Shown piece after piece: positions 1-8,452 of a stretch of DNA of 64,000 bases; position 1 is the stretch's first letter; each line of letters begins with the position of its first letter. Source of the DNA: Akkermansia sp. Lineage in GTDB: Bacteria; Verrucomicrobiota; Verrucomicrobiia; Verrucomicrobiales; Akkermansiaceae. Below the pieces are notes generated by a model that was not told where the DNA came from, did no database searches, and worked only from the letters and a program-made list of their open reading frames with translations. The stretch is taken from the NCBI GenBank assembly GCA_017555205.1, contig JAFZGW010000013.1, positions 1 to 64,000 of the forward strand, in the 5' to 3' direction. The translations under genes were made by a program, and so were the position numbers.

Positions 1-190
1 ACGCGTTCTGTCACCCGTTCCACGGGTTCTAATGACTTTTTACACTAAAACGAGTGGTTTCGCGGCTGACGCCGCTGCACCACTCGCTATTGTTATGTCG
101 CCCGTTTCACGGGCTCAATGTTCCGCTCGCTGACGCGAGCCCTCTGCTCGGCAAACTCCCATTTGGCGCAGCAATCTCTGGGACACATGT
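1..190 (+). repeat. Palindromic repeat family A, copy cut by window start
   Basis: This non-coding stretch is a string of short palindromes: ACCCGTTCCACGGGT, a long hairpin beginning GAGTGGTTTCGCGG, GCCCGTTTCACGGGC and CTCGCTGACGCGAG. Nearly the same sequence recurs at 45720-45885, and inverted at about 45500-45675. Its right end (about 150-190), containing CAAACTCCCATTTGGCGCAG and GGGACACATGT, matches the left terminus of the other repeat family (copy at 5472-5713) in reverse. The two families therefore share a terminal module. Bases 191-353 hold nothing else I can support. Confidence 0.8.
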
Positions 191-353
191 GACCTGCAGC
201 CATTTTGTTCAGGAATCGAGAGGAAAGGCAAAAACTGAAATCGAGTCCTTGCGAGTTCGACTACACCGCCCGGCGAGCAAACGGCAAGCCGTTCACCGAT
301 GAAAAGCATGCAGCGTTCTGGTCATACCTGGACGGAAAAGAGCTCACACGCTT

Positions 354-1217
354 TTACTTGTCTGTGAGGGCGCTGTAGGTCATTTCCGCCAACTGTGCAT
401 GGGCGTGGTTCATGGTAGCGGCATCCTCCGTACATGCGGTGATGAAGGAAACGATGCAGGCATAGCGGTCATCCGGCAAGCGGATAATTCCCACATCGTT
501 ATGAGCCAGCGTGCTCCCGCCCACAGTACCGGACGAGCCGGTCTTGTGGGCGAATGACAGCTTCTCGATCGGAAGCCCCGCTCTCAAACGGTCCTGCCCC
601 GTTGAGGTCTGCTCCATGTAAGCCAGCAACAAACGTGCCATGGGTGGCGTCAGCAGGGGGTGCTGTATGTGCAGAAACGCAGCGGAATGCAAATCCTCCA
701 GCACACGCAGCATGGCCGCAGGTGTAGCACAATTCAAAGACATAGCAGCGACACCTGAAGCCATTTCCTTCTCCGTAGCGGCTATGTGCAAGGGAAAATC
801 CGTACCATAGTGCATTTTGAAAAACTGCTGCACACTCTGCGGACCACCTACAAGCCGGAAGAGATAATTGCACGCATTGTTATCGCTCTCGCACAATGAG
901 GCCAGCAAGAGGGATTCCAGAGAAAAAGAACCGCCCTTCGGAAAACGCTTTTGCATGGGGCTCCAGGTATTCGGTGCCATATCCGCCTCCGCCAGTTGGT
1001 AATGTTCTACAAGCCGGAGCTTGCCTTGTTCCACATGGTGCAGCACCACCACAGCCAGCGGCAGCTTCACCACACTCATGAGGGGGAAAAATTCGTGCTC
1101 ATAGCGGGTCAGTTGCGCCACCGGCTCACCATTAAGGGCCACTGCCGTCCCATGCCGCATACCTGCCATTGCCTCGCCCAGTAACGTCAAAAGAACAATG
1201 AAAAGAAACCGCATCAT
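354..1217 (-). CDS. Class A serine beta-lactamase
   Basis: This 287-residue protein has an N-terminal signal peptide (about residues 1-18) and should act in the periplasm, hydrolysing beta-lactams through an acyl-serine intermediate. The class A motifs are in order: S48-V-V-K51, S111-D-N113 and K225-T-G227. E149 in TEKEMASG is the likely omega-loop general base. Length is normal for the class. The start is supported by AAGGAG five bases before ATG. It lies 30 bases after the RhuM-family gene on the same strand and may be co-transcribed. No mobile resistance cassette structure is visible, but repeats and an IS remnant lie close by. Substrate range cannot be told from sequence; a non-resistance DD-peptidase relative is less likely given the complete motif set. 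Confidence 0.9.
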   Translation of the reverse strand: MMRFLFIVLLTLLGEAMAGMRHGTAVALNGEPVAQLTRYEHEFFPLMSVVKLPLAVVVLHHVEQGKLRLVEHYQLAEADMAPNTWSPMQKRFPKGGSFSLESLLLASLCESDNNACNYLFRLVGGPQSVQQFFKMHYGTDFPLHIAATEKEMASGVAAMSLNCATPAAMLRVLEDLHSAAFLHIQHPLLTPPMARLLLAYMEQTSTGQDRLRAGLPIEKLSFAHKTGSSGTVGGSTLAHNDVGIIRLPDDRYACIVSFITACTEDAATMNHAHAQLAEMTYSALTDK

Positions 1218-1247
1218 GATGACTCCTTATTTTTACCTCGTGTATGT

Positions 1248-2270
1248 TTATTCTTCCAGTCTGGGCAGCTCCATCTGGCGGTCGAAGTCGGATTGGAAAA
1301 GTCTGTCCTGGGTTACTCTGTACTTTTCGAACTCATTTTCGGCGTGTTCCCTGGCAATTTCGGCAGATATCCTTCCTGCATCCTGCAGAAGCTCCCGGTC
1401 ATCAGCTTGCAGAATGCGGTCCAGGTGACGAGCCCAATCTTCCATAGTCATGGGAATCTGGCGTTTAGCGCGGTTCTCTGCCAGGTCAAGATAAGCGCTC
1501 ACTATACGGCCCAGTTCTTCCAGTTCATTTTCTTTCAGGTAGTTTTTTGCCACAACTACATCAGTCCTGACAATTTTACCATGCGGAGCATTTTCCCAAG
1601 TTGTCAGCCCCATATGCTCCACCTCAGCATCTGCACGTTCCATAATCAGTTCTGCTGCAGTATGCCCATGGACAGCATAATGAAGCTTATTCTGAACCTT
1701 AGCGTAAAAGGCACGGGTTTCCGGTGCATGAGCATCGTAATCCATGCTGGTGGCATAGATATCTGTAATCTTCTGGTAGAAGCGGCGCTCGCTGAGGCGG
1801 ATTTCGCGTATCTCGGCCAGCAGGTGCTCAAAGTAATCATGCCCCAGGAACTTGCCATTTTCCATTCGCTTGCGGTCGAGCACATAGCCTCGAATGGCAA
1901 AGTCTCTTAACACCGCCGTAGCCCATTGGCGAAATTGTGTAGCCCGCTTACTGTTAACTCGGTAGCCTACCGCTATGATAACATCAAGATTGTAGAAAAG
2001 TGTTTCTCTATTTACGTTTCGATTCCCCTCTCTCCGAACCTGTCGGATTTTCCGACAAGTTGACGTCTCCTCCAATTCCTCCTCTGCATATATGTGCTGA
2101 ATATGCTCCAAAACATTAGTTCTCGAGCTGCCATACAACGATGCCATCATTTGCTGAGTCAGCCACACAGTATCATCTTCAAGGCGTACTTCTATGCCCT
2201 CCGCATCGCCTTGCATGGCGAAGATTAGGAACTCAGCTGTACTATTGCGAATCTGTTGGTTCTTTTTCAT
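1248..2270 (-). CDS. RhuM-family protein
   Basis: The 340-residue product resembles the RhuM ('virulence protein') family. The N-terminal part contains VWLTQQMMASLYGSSR, a helix-turn-helix-like segment, followed by the family's NVNRETLFYNLDVIIAVGYR region (roughly residues 95-115). Homologues often lie in restriction-modification islands and mobile elements, and their biochemical function is not established. I start it at the ATG at 2270 (MKKNQQIRN); the open frame continues 22 codons upstream but that part looks non-coding. No hsd genes are seen here. Its neighbours, a beta-lactamase and an IS remnant, suggest an accessory locus. Confidence 0.8.
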   Translation of the reverse strand: MKKNQQIRNSTAEFLIFAMQGDAEGIEVRLEDDTVWLTQQMMASLYGSSRTNVLEHIQHIYAEEELEETSTCRKIRQVRREGNRNVNRETLFYNLDVIIAVGYRVNSKRATQFRQWATAVLRDFAIRGYVLDRKRMENGKFLGHDYFEHLLAEIREIRLSERRFYQKITDIYATSMDYDAHAPETRAFYAKVQNKLHYAVHGHTAAELIMERADAEVEHMGLTTWENAPHGKIVRTDVVVAKNYLKENELEELGRIVSAYLDLAENRAKRQIPMTMEDWARHLDRILQADDRELLQDAGRISAEIAREHAENEFEKYRVTQDRLFQSDFDRQMELPRLEE

Positions 2271-2481
2271 AGCATGAATAAAAGGCTGTAGGAAACGAGA
2301 GGAATAAGAATCACTACTGCACCCAGATTGTACCACTTATCCAAGTTTTTTCTAGCACAAAATGAGCTGGGCATCATTCAAAAAATTTTCCCACAGAAGG
2401 CATGAACCAAGCATTAAAAATACCATTTGTCTGAGTTGTAGCCCGAACGGAGCAATAAACTGCCAAAAATGGCGCGAGCCC

Positions 2482-2926
2482 AGGACAGGGTAACAAAAAA
2501 GTACCACCACATAGGTAACACAAGTTCCAGGACATAGGTTACACTTTTGGATAGACATGTGGCATAATCTCATTATGCCATGGAACACCAAGAGTAGTAA
2601 TCAAATGAGAATCGAATTCATAAAGCTTGTAAGGCAGCCGGAGGCCTGTAAATCAACCAACTAAGCTATCTGAGAGGGTTCTGTTACGCATAGTCAGCAT
2701 ACGTGTCGCACACAAGCATTGGGGAGCTGATAAAATACGCGCCATTTTGAAAAGAGAACACTTTTCTCCGCTGCCCGGGCGCACGACCATTCATCGAGTA
2801 TTGAGGCTGGCTGGCCTTATCAACCTGCGCCGTAGGCGCACACCCAGACTTGATAATTTGCGGCTTGTTCAAGATGGGGGCCTGACCTGCAAGTTAATGA
2901 TGAATGGACAATTGATTTTAGCATAA
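2482..2926 (+). mobile_element. Decayed IS481-type insertion sequence
   Basis: Translation shows two transposase pieces in different frames. From ATG 2605 it reads MRIEFIKLVRQPEACKST before a stop. From about 2690 to 2926 it reads on through HWGADKIRAILKREHF, TTIHRVLRLAGLINLRRRR and a short remainder to a TAA. These match the N-terminal start and the helix-turn-helix region of IS481/IS3-type transposases; the DDE catalytic core is gone. Upstream, three imperfect direct repeats (GGACAGGGTAACA, CACATAGGTAACA and GACATAGGTTACA, about 2482-2543) spaced 23-25 bases apart look like an IS end. The rest of 2271-2600 holds nothing I recognise. Confidence 0.65.
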
Positions 2927-2999
2927 AGAGAGTGGCTGGCGCCAAAACGGTGTTGATAATGCAGCCATTTGTGAAATCTTTGGGACATATGTGCGTATT
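2924..2999 (+). repeat. Partial copy of the family B palindromic element
   Basis: The stretch with GCCAAAACGGTGTTGATAATG and ending in GAAATCTTTGGGACATATG matches the right-hand 75 bases of the full element at 5472-5713. The left part with the large hairpin is missing. It lies directly upstream of the promoter of the 3092 PEP-CTERM gene. Confidence 0.7.
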
Positions 3000-3052
3000 G
3001 CCTCAAAATAAAAACGAACCCAAGGGTCACACGTGAGACTAATCGATTTTCC

Positions 3053-3081
3053 TTGACCGCAGCGATTAAATCCTCTATAAA
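3053..3081 (+). promoter_or_regulatory. Promoter of the 507-residue PEP-CTERM gene
   Basis: TTGACC (3053-3058), a 17-base spacer and TATAAA (3076-3081) precede the ATG at 3092 by ten bases. The predicted transcript therefore starts only a few bases before the start codon, which favours ATG 3092 over upstream in-frame starts. Confidence 0.6.
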
Positions 3082-3091
3082 CAGAATACGT

Positions 3092-4615
3092 ATGAAACAA
3101 ACTCTCTTCCTTCTATTGGCGACGGCAACAGCGCTGCATGCAGAGGATTATGCCTTTACAGCGCGCAGCACCTCCCTTACAGGCTCTGTGAGCGGCTACG
3201 ATAAGGTGACAGCCAGCGCCATCTCCGCCAGTTTTGGTGGGGCTATCGGTGCAATAAAGGCAAATAATGAGTTCAGTATAAGCGAGAATGGCGATGTAAT
3301 ACTGTCCGACTGCAGCACAACAAACAAGGGTGGCCTTTTCTACCTGAACCAAAGTTCATATACCACACCTCAGCAGCATACTACGCTCAACATTTCTGAC
3401 AACACCGGAAGCGTCTCCATCAGCAACAACTATTCCAAGTCATATGGTGGCGCTATTGCGGCGGATAATAACGGCTCTTACCCGGAGTACTACACCATTA
3501 TCAATATCAGCGGCAATACCGGCGCTGTTAAGTTCACCGGGAATAATACCGATGGTAGCGGCGGCGCTATCAGAAGCGATGGTAAGCTGAATATCTGCAA
3601 CAATGGCAGTGTCTCCTTTACCGCCAATGCCGTAAACATGGCCAATGGTAACTGGGGTGGTGCTATCTACATGGGCGTTTCTACAGAGAACGCATTGAAT
3701 ATCAGCGGAAATGATACCGTTGAGTTCCGAGGCAATTACCTATACAAGTCTCAGAGCACCTATGTCCCGGAGGCAACTGTACGCCTCAACTCCATTTACC
3801 AGAAAGGAACGAACCAGGCCAATTATATTTCTGCCAAGACAGGTGGCAGCGTGGTCTTCTATGATGCCATTCTTACCGAATCCGCCGGAAGCAGGGCCAG
3901 CTATGAACTGAATGCCGATTACACAGACGCCAACGGGGCAACCCAGAAGGCCGGCGGCACCATCACGTTCTCAGGTAAGTATGTGCAGCAGGATTTGGCG
4001 GCATTTGATGGCGCAGTGGGTGATGTAACCGGCTCACTCACCAGCACTCTGGCTGCAAATACCACTCTGCACAACGGCACGCTGAGCATCGAGGATAAGG
4101 CTGTGCTGCAGACAAAGAATCTCACCATTAACGGTGGGGCACAGCTTACCTTGCAGGATGGCACATGTGAAACACTTGCCGGTGGGACCTTGCTCTTCCA
4201 GGAGGGTAGCGTCATGGCCGCCTCTGGCTGCAATACGCTGAGCGCTCAGAGCATCACATTCGAGGAAAATACCACACTTACGCTGACTCTTGGTGAAATC
4301 AACCAGGAGAACGCCCTCATCAGCCTGGCTACGGGCGATGTCTCCTTCTCCCTGGGCACGATAGACTTTATCGGCATCGATACCCTTGCCGAAGGTCAAT
4401 ACCTGGTATTGACCCTGGCGGAAGCTGAGCTTTCGACCATGGAATGGAATACTGATGAGCTTACGGTCAAGGGACTGACGGCAGGCGATTCAATCGCATG
4501 GAATGAAAGCGGCACGGCGCTGTACCTGAACCACAAGATTATTCCCGAGCCCACCACAGCAACGCTTTCCCTGCTGGCTCTCTGTGGTCTGGCTGCTCGC
4601 CGCCGCCGCAAGTAA
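3092..4615 (+). CDS. Exported repetitive beta-strand protein with PEP-CTERM tail
   Basis: The 507-residue product begins with a signal peptide (MKQTLFLLLATATALHA). It continues with a long Ser/Thr/Asn/Gly-rich region in which short units such as NISGNTGAVKFTGN and NISGNDTVEFRGN recur, as in beta-helical autotransporter passenger domains. It ends IPEPTTATLSLLALCGLAA followed by arginines and lysine. That tail is a PEP-CTERM sorting signal: PEP motif, hydrophobic segment, basic end, normally processed by an exosortase-type enzyme. The protein is thus probably surface-attached or secreted. Which ligand or polymer it meets is unknown. The start is fixed by the promoter and signal peptide. Confidence 0.8.
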   Translation: MKQTLFLLLATATALHAEDYAFTARSTSLTGSVSGYDKVTASAISASFGGAIGAIKANNEFSISENGDVILSDCSTTNKGGLFYLNQSSYTTPQQHTTLNISDNTGSVSISNNYSKSYGGAIAADNNGSYPEYYTIINISGNTGAVKFTGNNTDGSGGAIRSDGKLNICNNGSVSFTANAVNMANGNWGGAIYMGVSTENALNISGNDTVEFRGNYLYKSQSTYVPEATVRLNSIYQKGTNQANYISAKTGGSVVFYDAILTESAGSRASYELNADYTDANGATQKAGGTITFSGKYVQQDLAAFDGAVGDVTGSLTSTLAANTTLHNGTLSIEDKAVLQTKNLTINGGAQLTLQDGTCETLAGGTLLFQEGSVMAASGCNTLSAQSITFEENTTLTLTLGEINQENALISLATGDVSFSLGTIDFIGIDTLAEGQYLVLTLAEAELSTMEWNTDELTVKGLTAGDSIAWNESGTALYLNHKIIPEPTTATLSLLALCGLAARRRRK

Positions 4616-4657
4616 GACGGAACATTTTCATGCGGGGTAACTAAGCCCCACATTACA

Positions 4658-4703
4658 AGTTCCCGCCCCTGGATTTCATATCCACGGGCGGGGACTTCGT
4701 TTA
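4658..4703 (+). terminator. Hairpin terminator after the PEP-CTERM gene
   Basis: AGTTCCCGCCCCTGG pairs with CCACGGGCGGGGACT across a short loop, followed by a weak T-containing tail. It lies between the convergent PEP-CTERM gene and Sel1 pseudogene and could serve both. Confidence 0.55.
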
Positions 4704-4721
4704 TCTCATACGCGTATGTAA

Positions 4722-5463
4722 TCAGGCGCCCTGCTCCTCTGCGTTCAGCGCGGCCAGAGCAGCAATGCTTTCTTCATCTCCCTCTTCGGCGCAGGCCTGA
4801 AGATACTGCATACCTTTTTCCTTATCCGGACGGCCAGCCAGACCGCGCAGATGAATCAGGCCCAGGAAATAGGCAGAGCGGCAATGCCCCATAGCATAGG
4901 CACGCTGGAAGAAATCGAGAGCACGCTTGTAATTGCGACGAGCCCCCATGCCCTCGTAGTAGCAAACGCCTACCATGTGAAGGGCTTCAGCCTCTCCCAG
5001 ATTGGCGGCCTTCTGGTAGTAACGCAGGGCAATCTCGAAATCCTGCCTCACCCCCCCTGCCCATGGCGTAATTCCGGGCGAGGCCCATGCAGCAATCGGC
5101 ATCCTCCGGGTCGAGGCGATGCCATTTCCGGTAGTAACCCATGGCGGCCGTATAGTCCTCAAGAGCCTCGCAAAGCGGGGCCAGAAGGCTGTACAGCTGG
5201 CCGCAGGGATTCACAGGCTCCGCCTGCTCCAGCAGGTTGCGGGTTTCCCCGGGGGAGCAGCCAAGCTCCTCCATGTGAGCAGCATACACACGGGCCAGAT
5301 AGAAAGCACACCCGGTGTTGCCACAATCGATGGCTTTCTGGAAATACTCCACAGCGCGCTTTAAATCATCATAACCAGGCAGACCGGGTTCATACAGCAT
5401 ACCCAGCATGCAGTACGCCTCACCCGGCGTCTCCTCGACCATGGCCAGCGCCCACTGCTCCAG
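4722..5463 (-). pseudogene. Broken Sel1-repeat protein gene
   Basis: The two overlapping frames together encode tandem Sel1-like repeats (for example ALHMVGVCYYEGMGARRNY and AYFLGLIHLRGLAGRPDKE). These helical repeats usually mediate protein-protein contacts. The frame changes at a run of seven G on the coding strand (near 5050-5056), so the first frame ends in a short nonsense tail and the second completes the repeats. At the 5' side the frame is closed by TAG (5464-5466), eight bases before the terminus of a 242-bp palindromic element, and no signal peptide or start precedes it. The most economical reading is 5' truncation by the element plus a frameshift. A sequencing error in the homopolymer could explain the second defect but not the first. 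Confidence 0.7.
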
Positions 5464-5471
5464 CTATCCCT

Positions 5472-5713
5472 GATGTGTCCCAAAGAATGCCTGCGCCAAA
5501 TGGGAGTTTGGCGGGCAGCTGTTTTTGTCGGAGCAAGGGACTTTAGTCCCTCATCGCTTGAGTTTTCGGGACTGAAGTCCCGTGCTCCGATTGATTTCTA
5601 ACCCCGCCAAATCGCCATCTTTAGCGCATAAAGAGGGGTGGGGGGGCTGACTCCAAAGGTGTGCCAAAACAGTGTTGATAATGCAGTCAATTGTGACATC
5701 TTTTGGACACATC
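5472..5713 (+). repeat. Family B palindromic element, full-length copy
   Basis: A 242-bp non-coding element bounded by inverted ends GATGTGTCCCAAAGA and TCTTTTGGACACATC (one mismatch). Inside, GGAGCAAGGGACTTTAGTCCC faces GGGACTGAAGTCCCGTGCTCC, forming a large hairpin whose arms are themselves palindromic. Other copies lie at 6715-6860, 9472-9701 (inverted) and 39058-39278, with a partial one at 2924-2999. It carries no open frame, so it must be moved in trans if mobile. It lies at the truncated 5' edge of the Sel1 gene. Confidence 0.85.
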
Positions 5714-5755
5714 CAGAAATCAGCAGGAATTATCCCAAATTTTGGTTCTTTTAGC

Positions 5756-5784
5756 TTGTCAGGAGGAAGCTAATTTTGTATACT
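5756..5784 (+). promoter_or_regulatory. Promoter of the 249-residue PEP-CTERM gene
   Basis: TTGTCA (5756-5761), 17-base spacer and TATACT (5779-5784). The predicted start near 5791 leaves a leader of about 90 bases before ATG 5884, unlike the very short leaders elsewhere in the window. Confidence 0.5.
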
Positions 5785-5883
5785 ACGCTCAGCGAACTGT
5801 GAACACCCCTCGTTCTCTCTGCAAGCGTGCGTGCGGAGCAAGGTGTGTAACTGGCGCAGAACTTACCAAAACAACCAATCAAC

Positions 5884-6633
5884 ATGAAGAAGACACTTGC
5901 AGCTCTGATGATTCTTGCAGGCGTGGCCATGGGTGCTGAACCCCTGCTCACCATGGATTTCACCGCTCTGACGGGAAACACCAACGACAACACCCCCGCC
6001 GGCTGGACTGTTGGCCAGTATAAGGGTGGGAACAACACCCCCTTCTACAACTTTGGCGGAAATGGTGCAGAAATTGCCCAGCCGTGGAAGCAGAACTACC
6101 TCATCACGAGCCTGGCTCTTGACTCCCAGGGCACATATGCTATCACCTTCACCGTGAAGAATGGCAGCGAGGACACAGGTAACATGTTCTTCCTGAGCTC
6201 CGATACGTACAGCATCGTAATCGGTAACTCCTATAACTCCAACAGCGAAATTTACGTTGGTACGCTGGCCGAAGCAACAGGTGACGCTTTCGCCTCCTTC
6301 CAGACAGACACCGGCAAGAATCCCACCGTGCTCGCCAACTCCACGGGCCTCGATGTCAGCGGCACTATTTCCTACACCCTGACCATGAATGGCGGCAACA
6401 TGACCGTTGATGCTGCTCTCAGCAACGGCGCAAGCTGGAACACCACCATCACCGGTCTCGAGGATGTAACTTTCAACAAGCTTGGCTTCATGATTGACGG
6501 TGCTGTAGGTGGTGCCAGTATTCTGGGCATCAACGTAACGGCTCCTGAGTCCCCTGTTGTTCCCGAGCCTGCTACGGCTACTCTTTCTCTGCTTGCCCTG
6601 GCCGGCCTTGCCGCCCGCCGTCGCCGCAAGTAA
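5884..6633 (+). CDS. Exported PEP-CTERM protein
   Basis: The 249-residue product has a signal peptide (MKKTLAALMILAGVAMGA). A soluble beta-rich region of about 205 residues follows (LTMDFTALTGN, ITFTVKNGSEDTGNMFFLSS, SYTLTMNGGNMTVDAALS), which resembles a jelly-roll or lectin-like fold. The C-terminal PEP-CTERM signal is VPEPATATLSLLALAGLAA plus RRRRK. It should be exported and sorted like the 3092 product, whose tail is nearly identical. No catalytic motif is visible. It is a single-gene unit between a promoter at 5756 and a strong terminator at 6658. Confidence 0.8.
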   Translation: MKKTLAALMILAGVAMGAEPLLTMDFTALTGNTNDNTPAGWTVGQYKGGNNTPFYNFGGNGAEIAQPWKQNYLITSLALDSQGTYAITFTVKNGSEDTGNMFFLSSDTYSIVIGNSYNSNSEIYVGTLAEATGDAFASFQTDTGKNPTVLANSTGLDVSGTISYTLTMNGGNMTVDAALSNGASWNTTITGLEDVTFNKLGFMIDGAVGGASILGINVTAPESPVVPEPATATLSLLALAGLAARRRRK

Positions 6634-6657
6634 GAATAAGCGAAGCAAATTCATTTC

Positions 6658-6692
6658 AAAGGCCGTTGCTCCACTGGGCAACGGCCTTTTTA
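6658..6692 (+). terminator. Rho-independent terminator
   Basis: GGCCGTTGC and GCAACGGCC form a perfect nine-pair stem, followed by TTTTT, 25 bases after the stop of the 5884 gene. Confidence 0.9.
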
Positions 6693-6714
6693 CTATTGCG
6701 AAAAAATTACAGAT

Positions 6715-6860
6715 GTAAATTGGAGTTTGTCGGGCAGCTATTTTTGTCGGAGCAAGGGACTTTAGTCCCTCATCGCTTGAGTTTTCGGGACTGAAGTCCC
6801 GTGCTCCGATTGATTTCTAACCCCGCCAAATCGCTTTAGCGCAACAATGATGCTCGCAAA
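6715..6860 (+). repeat. Family B palindromic element, 3'-truncated copy
   Basis: The copy contains the left module (GGAGTTTGTCGGGCAGC) and the whole nested hairpin, almost identical to 5498-5620. It lacks the right-hand part with GTGTTGATAATG. It lies between the terminators of the 5884 gene and gatB. Confidence 0.85.
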
Positions 6861-6903
6861 TCGAGGGGCCTTGCACTCGTCCCCGGGCATACGGGGAGAT
6901 ATA

Positions 6904-6954
6904 TAAAAAAAGCGTCTGGGGTTGCGCCATCTGCGAAGCACCTACCCCAGACGC
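6904..6954 (-). terminator. Terminator of gatB
   Basis: On the minus strand, GCGTCTGGGGT and ACCCCAGACGC form an eleven-pair stem around a 21-base loop, followed by seven T. It lies just after the gatB stop codon. Confidence 0.9.
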
Positions 6955-6967
6955 CGCACATATCATT

Positions 6968-8431
6968 TTACAACCCCAGCTTGGCGAGGATAATCTCGGT
7001 CACCATCTTGGGATTCGGCTTGGGGTTGCTCACCTTCATCACCTTGCCGGTAAGGGCGTTGATGAGCTTCATATTGCCACCTTTCACGATTTCCACCATA
7101 TCCGGATTCTCCTCCAGCACCTGTGCCACCACGGCATCGAGAGCGTTGGTGTCGGTCTTCTTGAAGCCCATGGCGGCGGCGGCATCTGCAGCGCTCATGC
7201 CGGTGTCCCACATCTTCTCCAGCACCTCGCGAGCCTGGTTGTTGGAAACAAGGCCGTCCTCGATGATATCCACCAGACCGGCGAGAGCCTTGGGAGCCAG
7301 CGGGCAGGTCTCAATGCTGAGCTCCTTCTCTGCCAGCACGGAGACCAGGTTATTGATAACCCAGTTGGCCACCTTGCGCGGAGCCTTGCTGCCGGCAGCG
7401 GCTTCCTCGAAATAGCGGCAGAGCTTGAAATCGCCCACCAGCGTGTTGGCATCTGCTACAGGCAGGCCGTAATCAGCCTGCAGGCGGGCGTGCAGCGCAT
7501 CCGGCAGCTCGGGCAGCTCATGCTTCACCTTCTCCACCAGCGGCGCGGTCTGCACCGGAATGAGATCCGGGCAGGTGTGGTAGCGGTAATCGTGAGCATT
7601 CTCCTTGGTGCGCATCACAATACTTTCGCCCAGGGTGTCATCCCAACGGCGGGTGGACTGCACCTGGGCAATGCCCATATCCAGCTCCTCAGCCTGGCGG
7701 TGAATCTCATAAATGAGCGCACGGCGGGCAGCAGACATGGAGTTGATGTTCTTCATCTCAATCTTGGCGCCCAGTTCCTTCTGGCCCTTGGGACGCAGGG
7801 ATACGTTCACGTCGCAGCGCATCTGCCCCTTCTCCATATCGGCATCAGAGATGCCGGCGCAAATCATCATCTGCTGCAGGCTCTTCAGGTAGGCGTAGGT
7901 TTCCTCCGGGCTGGTCAGATCCGGGGCGGAAACAATCTCCATGAGCGGCGTGCCGCCGCGGTTGTAGTCCACCAGGGAATAGCCGCTGTAGTGGGTAAGC
8001 TTAGCGGCATCCTCCTCCAGGTGGATGTGGTCCAGCTTCACCGTGCGCACCACCGGGCCATCGGCCTTCACCTTGCAATCAGCGGGGTATGCCCAGGCAT
8101 ACAGCGGCACCTCGCCCCCGATGCAGAGCGGCAGGTCGAGCTGGCTGGTCTGGTAATTCTTGGGCATATCGGCATAGAAATAGTTCTTGCGGTCCCACTT
8201 GGAAACGGGGGGCGTGGTGCAGCCCAGCATCATACCCGTGAGGATGGTGCGCTCTATGGCGTATTTATTCAGCACAGGCAGAGCACCGGGCATGCCCAGG
8301 CAGGTGGGGCATACGTTTGTGTTCGGCTCATAGCCGAACCCGGCCTTGCAGGAGCAGAACATCTTGGTTTCCGTCTTAATCTGGCAGTGCACTTCCAGAC
8401 CAATAGTCACGAGGTAATCAGAAACAGGCAT
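6968..8431 (-). CDS. gatB: Asp/Glu-tRNA amidotransferase subunit B
   Basis: The 487-residue GatB is the kinase/transamidase subunit of GatCAB, which turns Asp-tRNA(Asn) or Glu-tRNA(Gln) into the amidated forms using glutamine-derived ammonia. Family hallmarks are IGLEVHCQI at residues 10-18, cysteine ligands C26, C28, C41 and C44, and MRCDVNVSLRP in the catalytic cradle. The C-terminal YqeY-like tRNA-binding domain (about residues 340-487) is complete. gatA and gatC are not adjacent. Because glnS is also encoded here, the enzyme more likely serves Asn-tRNA synthesis. It follows the 8453 gene by 21 bases and may share its promoter at 9415-9442. Confidence 0.95.
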   Translation of the reverse strand: MPVSDYLVTIGLEVHCQIKTETKMFCSCKAGFGYEPNTNVCPTCLGMPGALPVLNKYAIERTILTGMMLGCTTPPVSKWDRKNYFYADMPKNYQTSQLDLPLCIGGEVPLYAWAYPADCKVKADGPVVRTVKLDHIHLEEDAAKLTHYSGYSLVDYNRGGTPLMEIVSAPDLTSPEETYAYLKSLQQMMICAGISDADMEKGQMRCDVNVSLRPKGQKELGAKIEMKNINSMSAARRALIYEIHRQAEELDMGIAQVQSTRRWDDTLGESIVMRTKENAHDYRYHTCPDLIPVQTAPLVEKVKHELPELPDALHARLQADYGLPVADANTLVGDFKLCRYFEEAAAGSKAPRKVANWVINNLVSVLAEKELSIETCPLAPKALAGLVDIIEDGLVSNNQAREVLEKMWDTGMSAADAAAAMGFKKTDTNALDAVVAQVLEENPDMVEIVKGGNMKLINALTGKVMKVSNPKPNPKMVTEIILAKLGL

Positions 8432-8452
8432 GATTAATCTTTGCGTATGAGT

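Noticed and set aside
1..190. CRISPR-like array
   Set aside because: The repeats are unequal palindromes without regular spacers, and no cas gene is present.
2684..2872. 62-codon minus-strand frame
   Set aside because: It lies opposite the IS481 transposase remnant, whose plus-strand translation is clearly the meaningful one.
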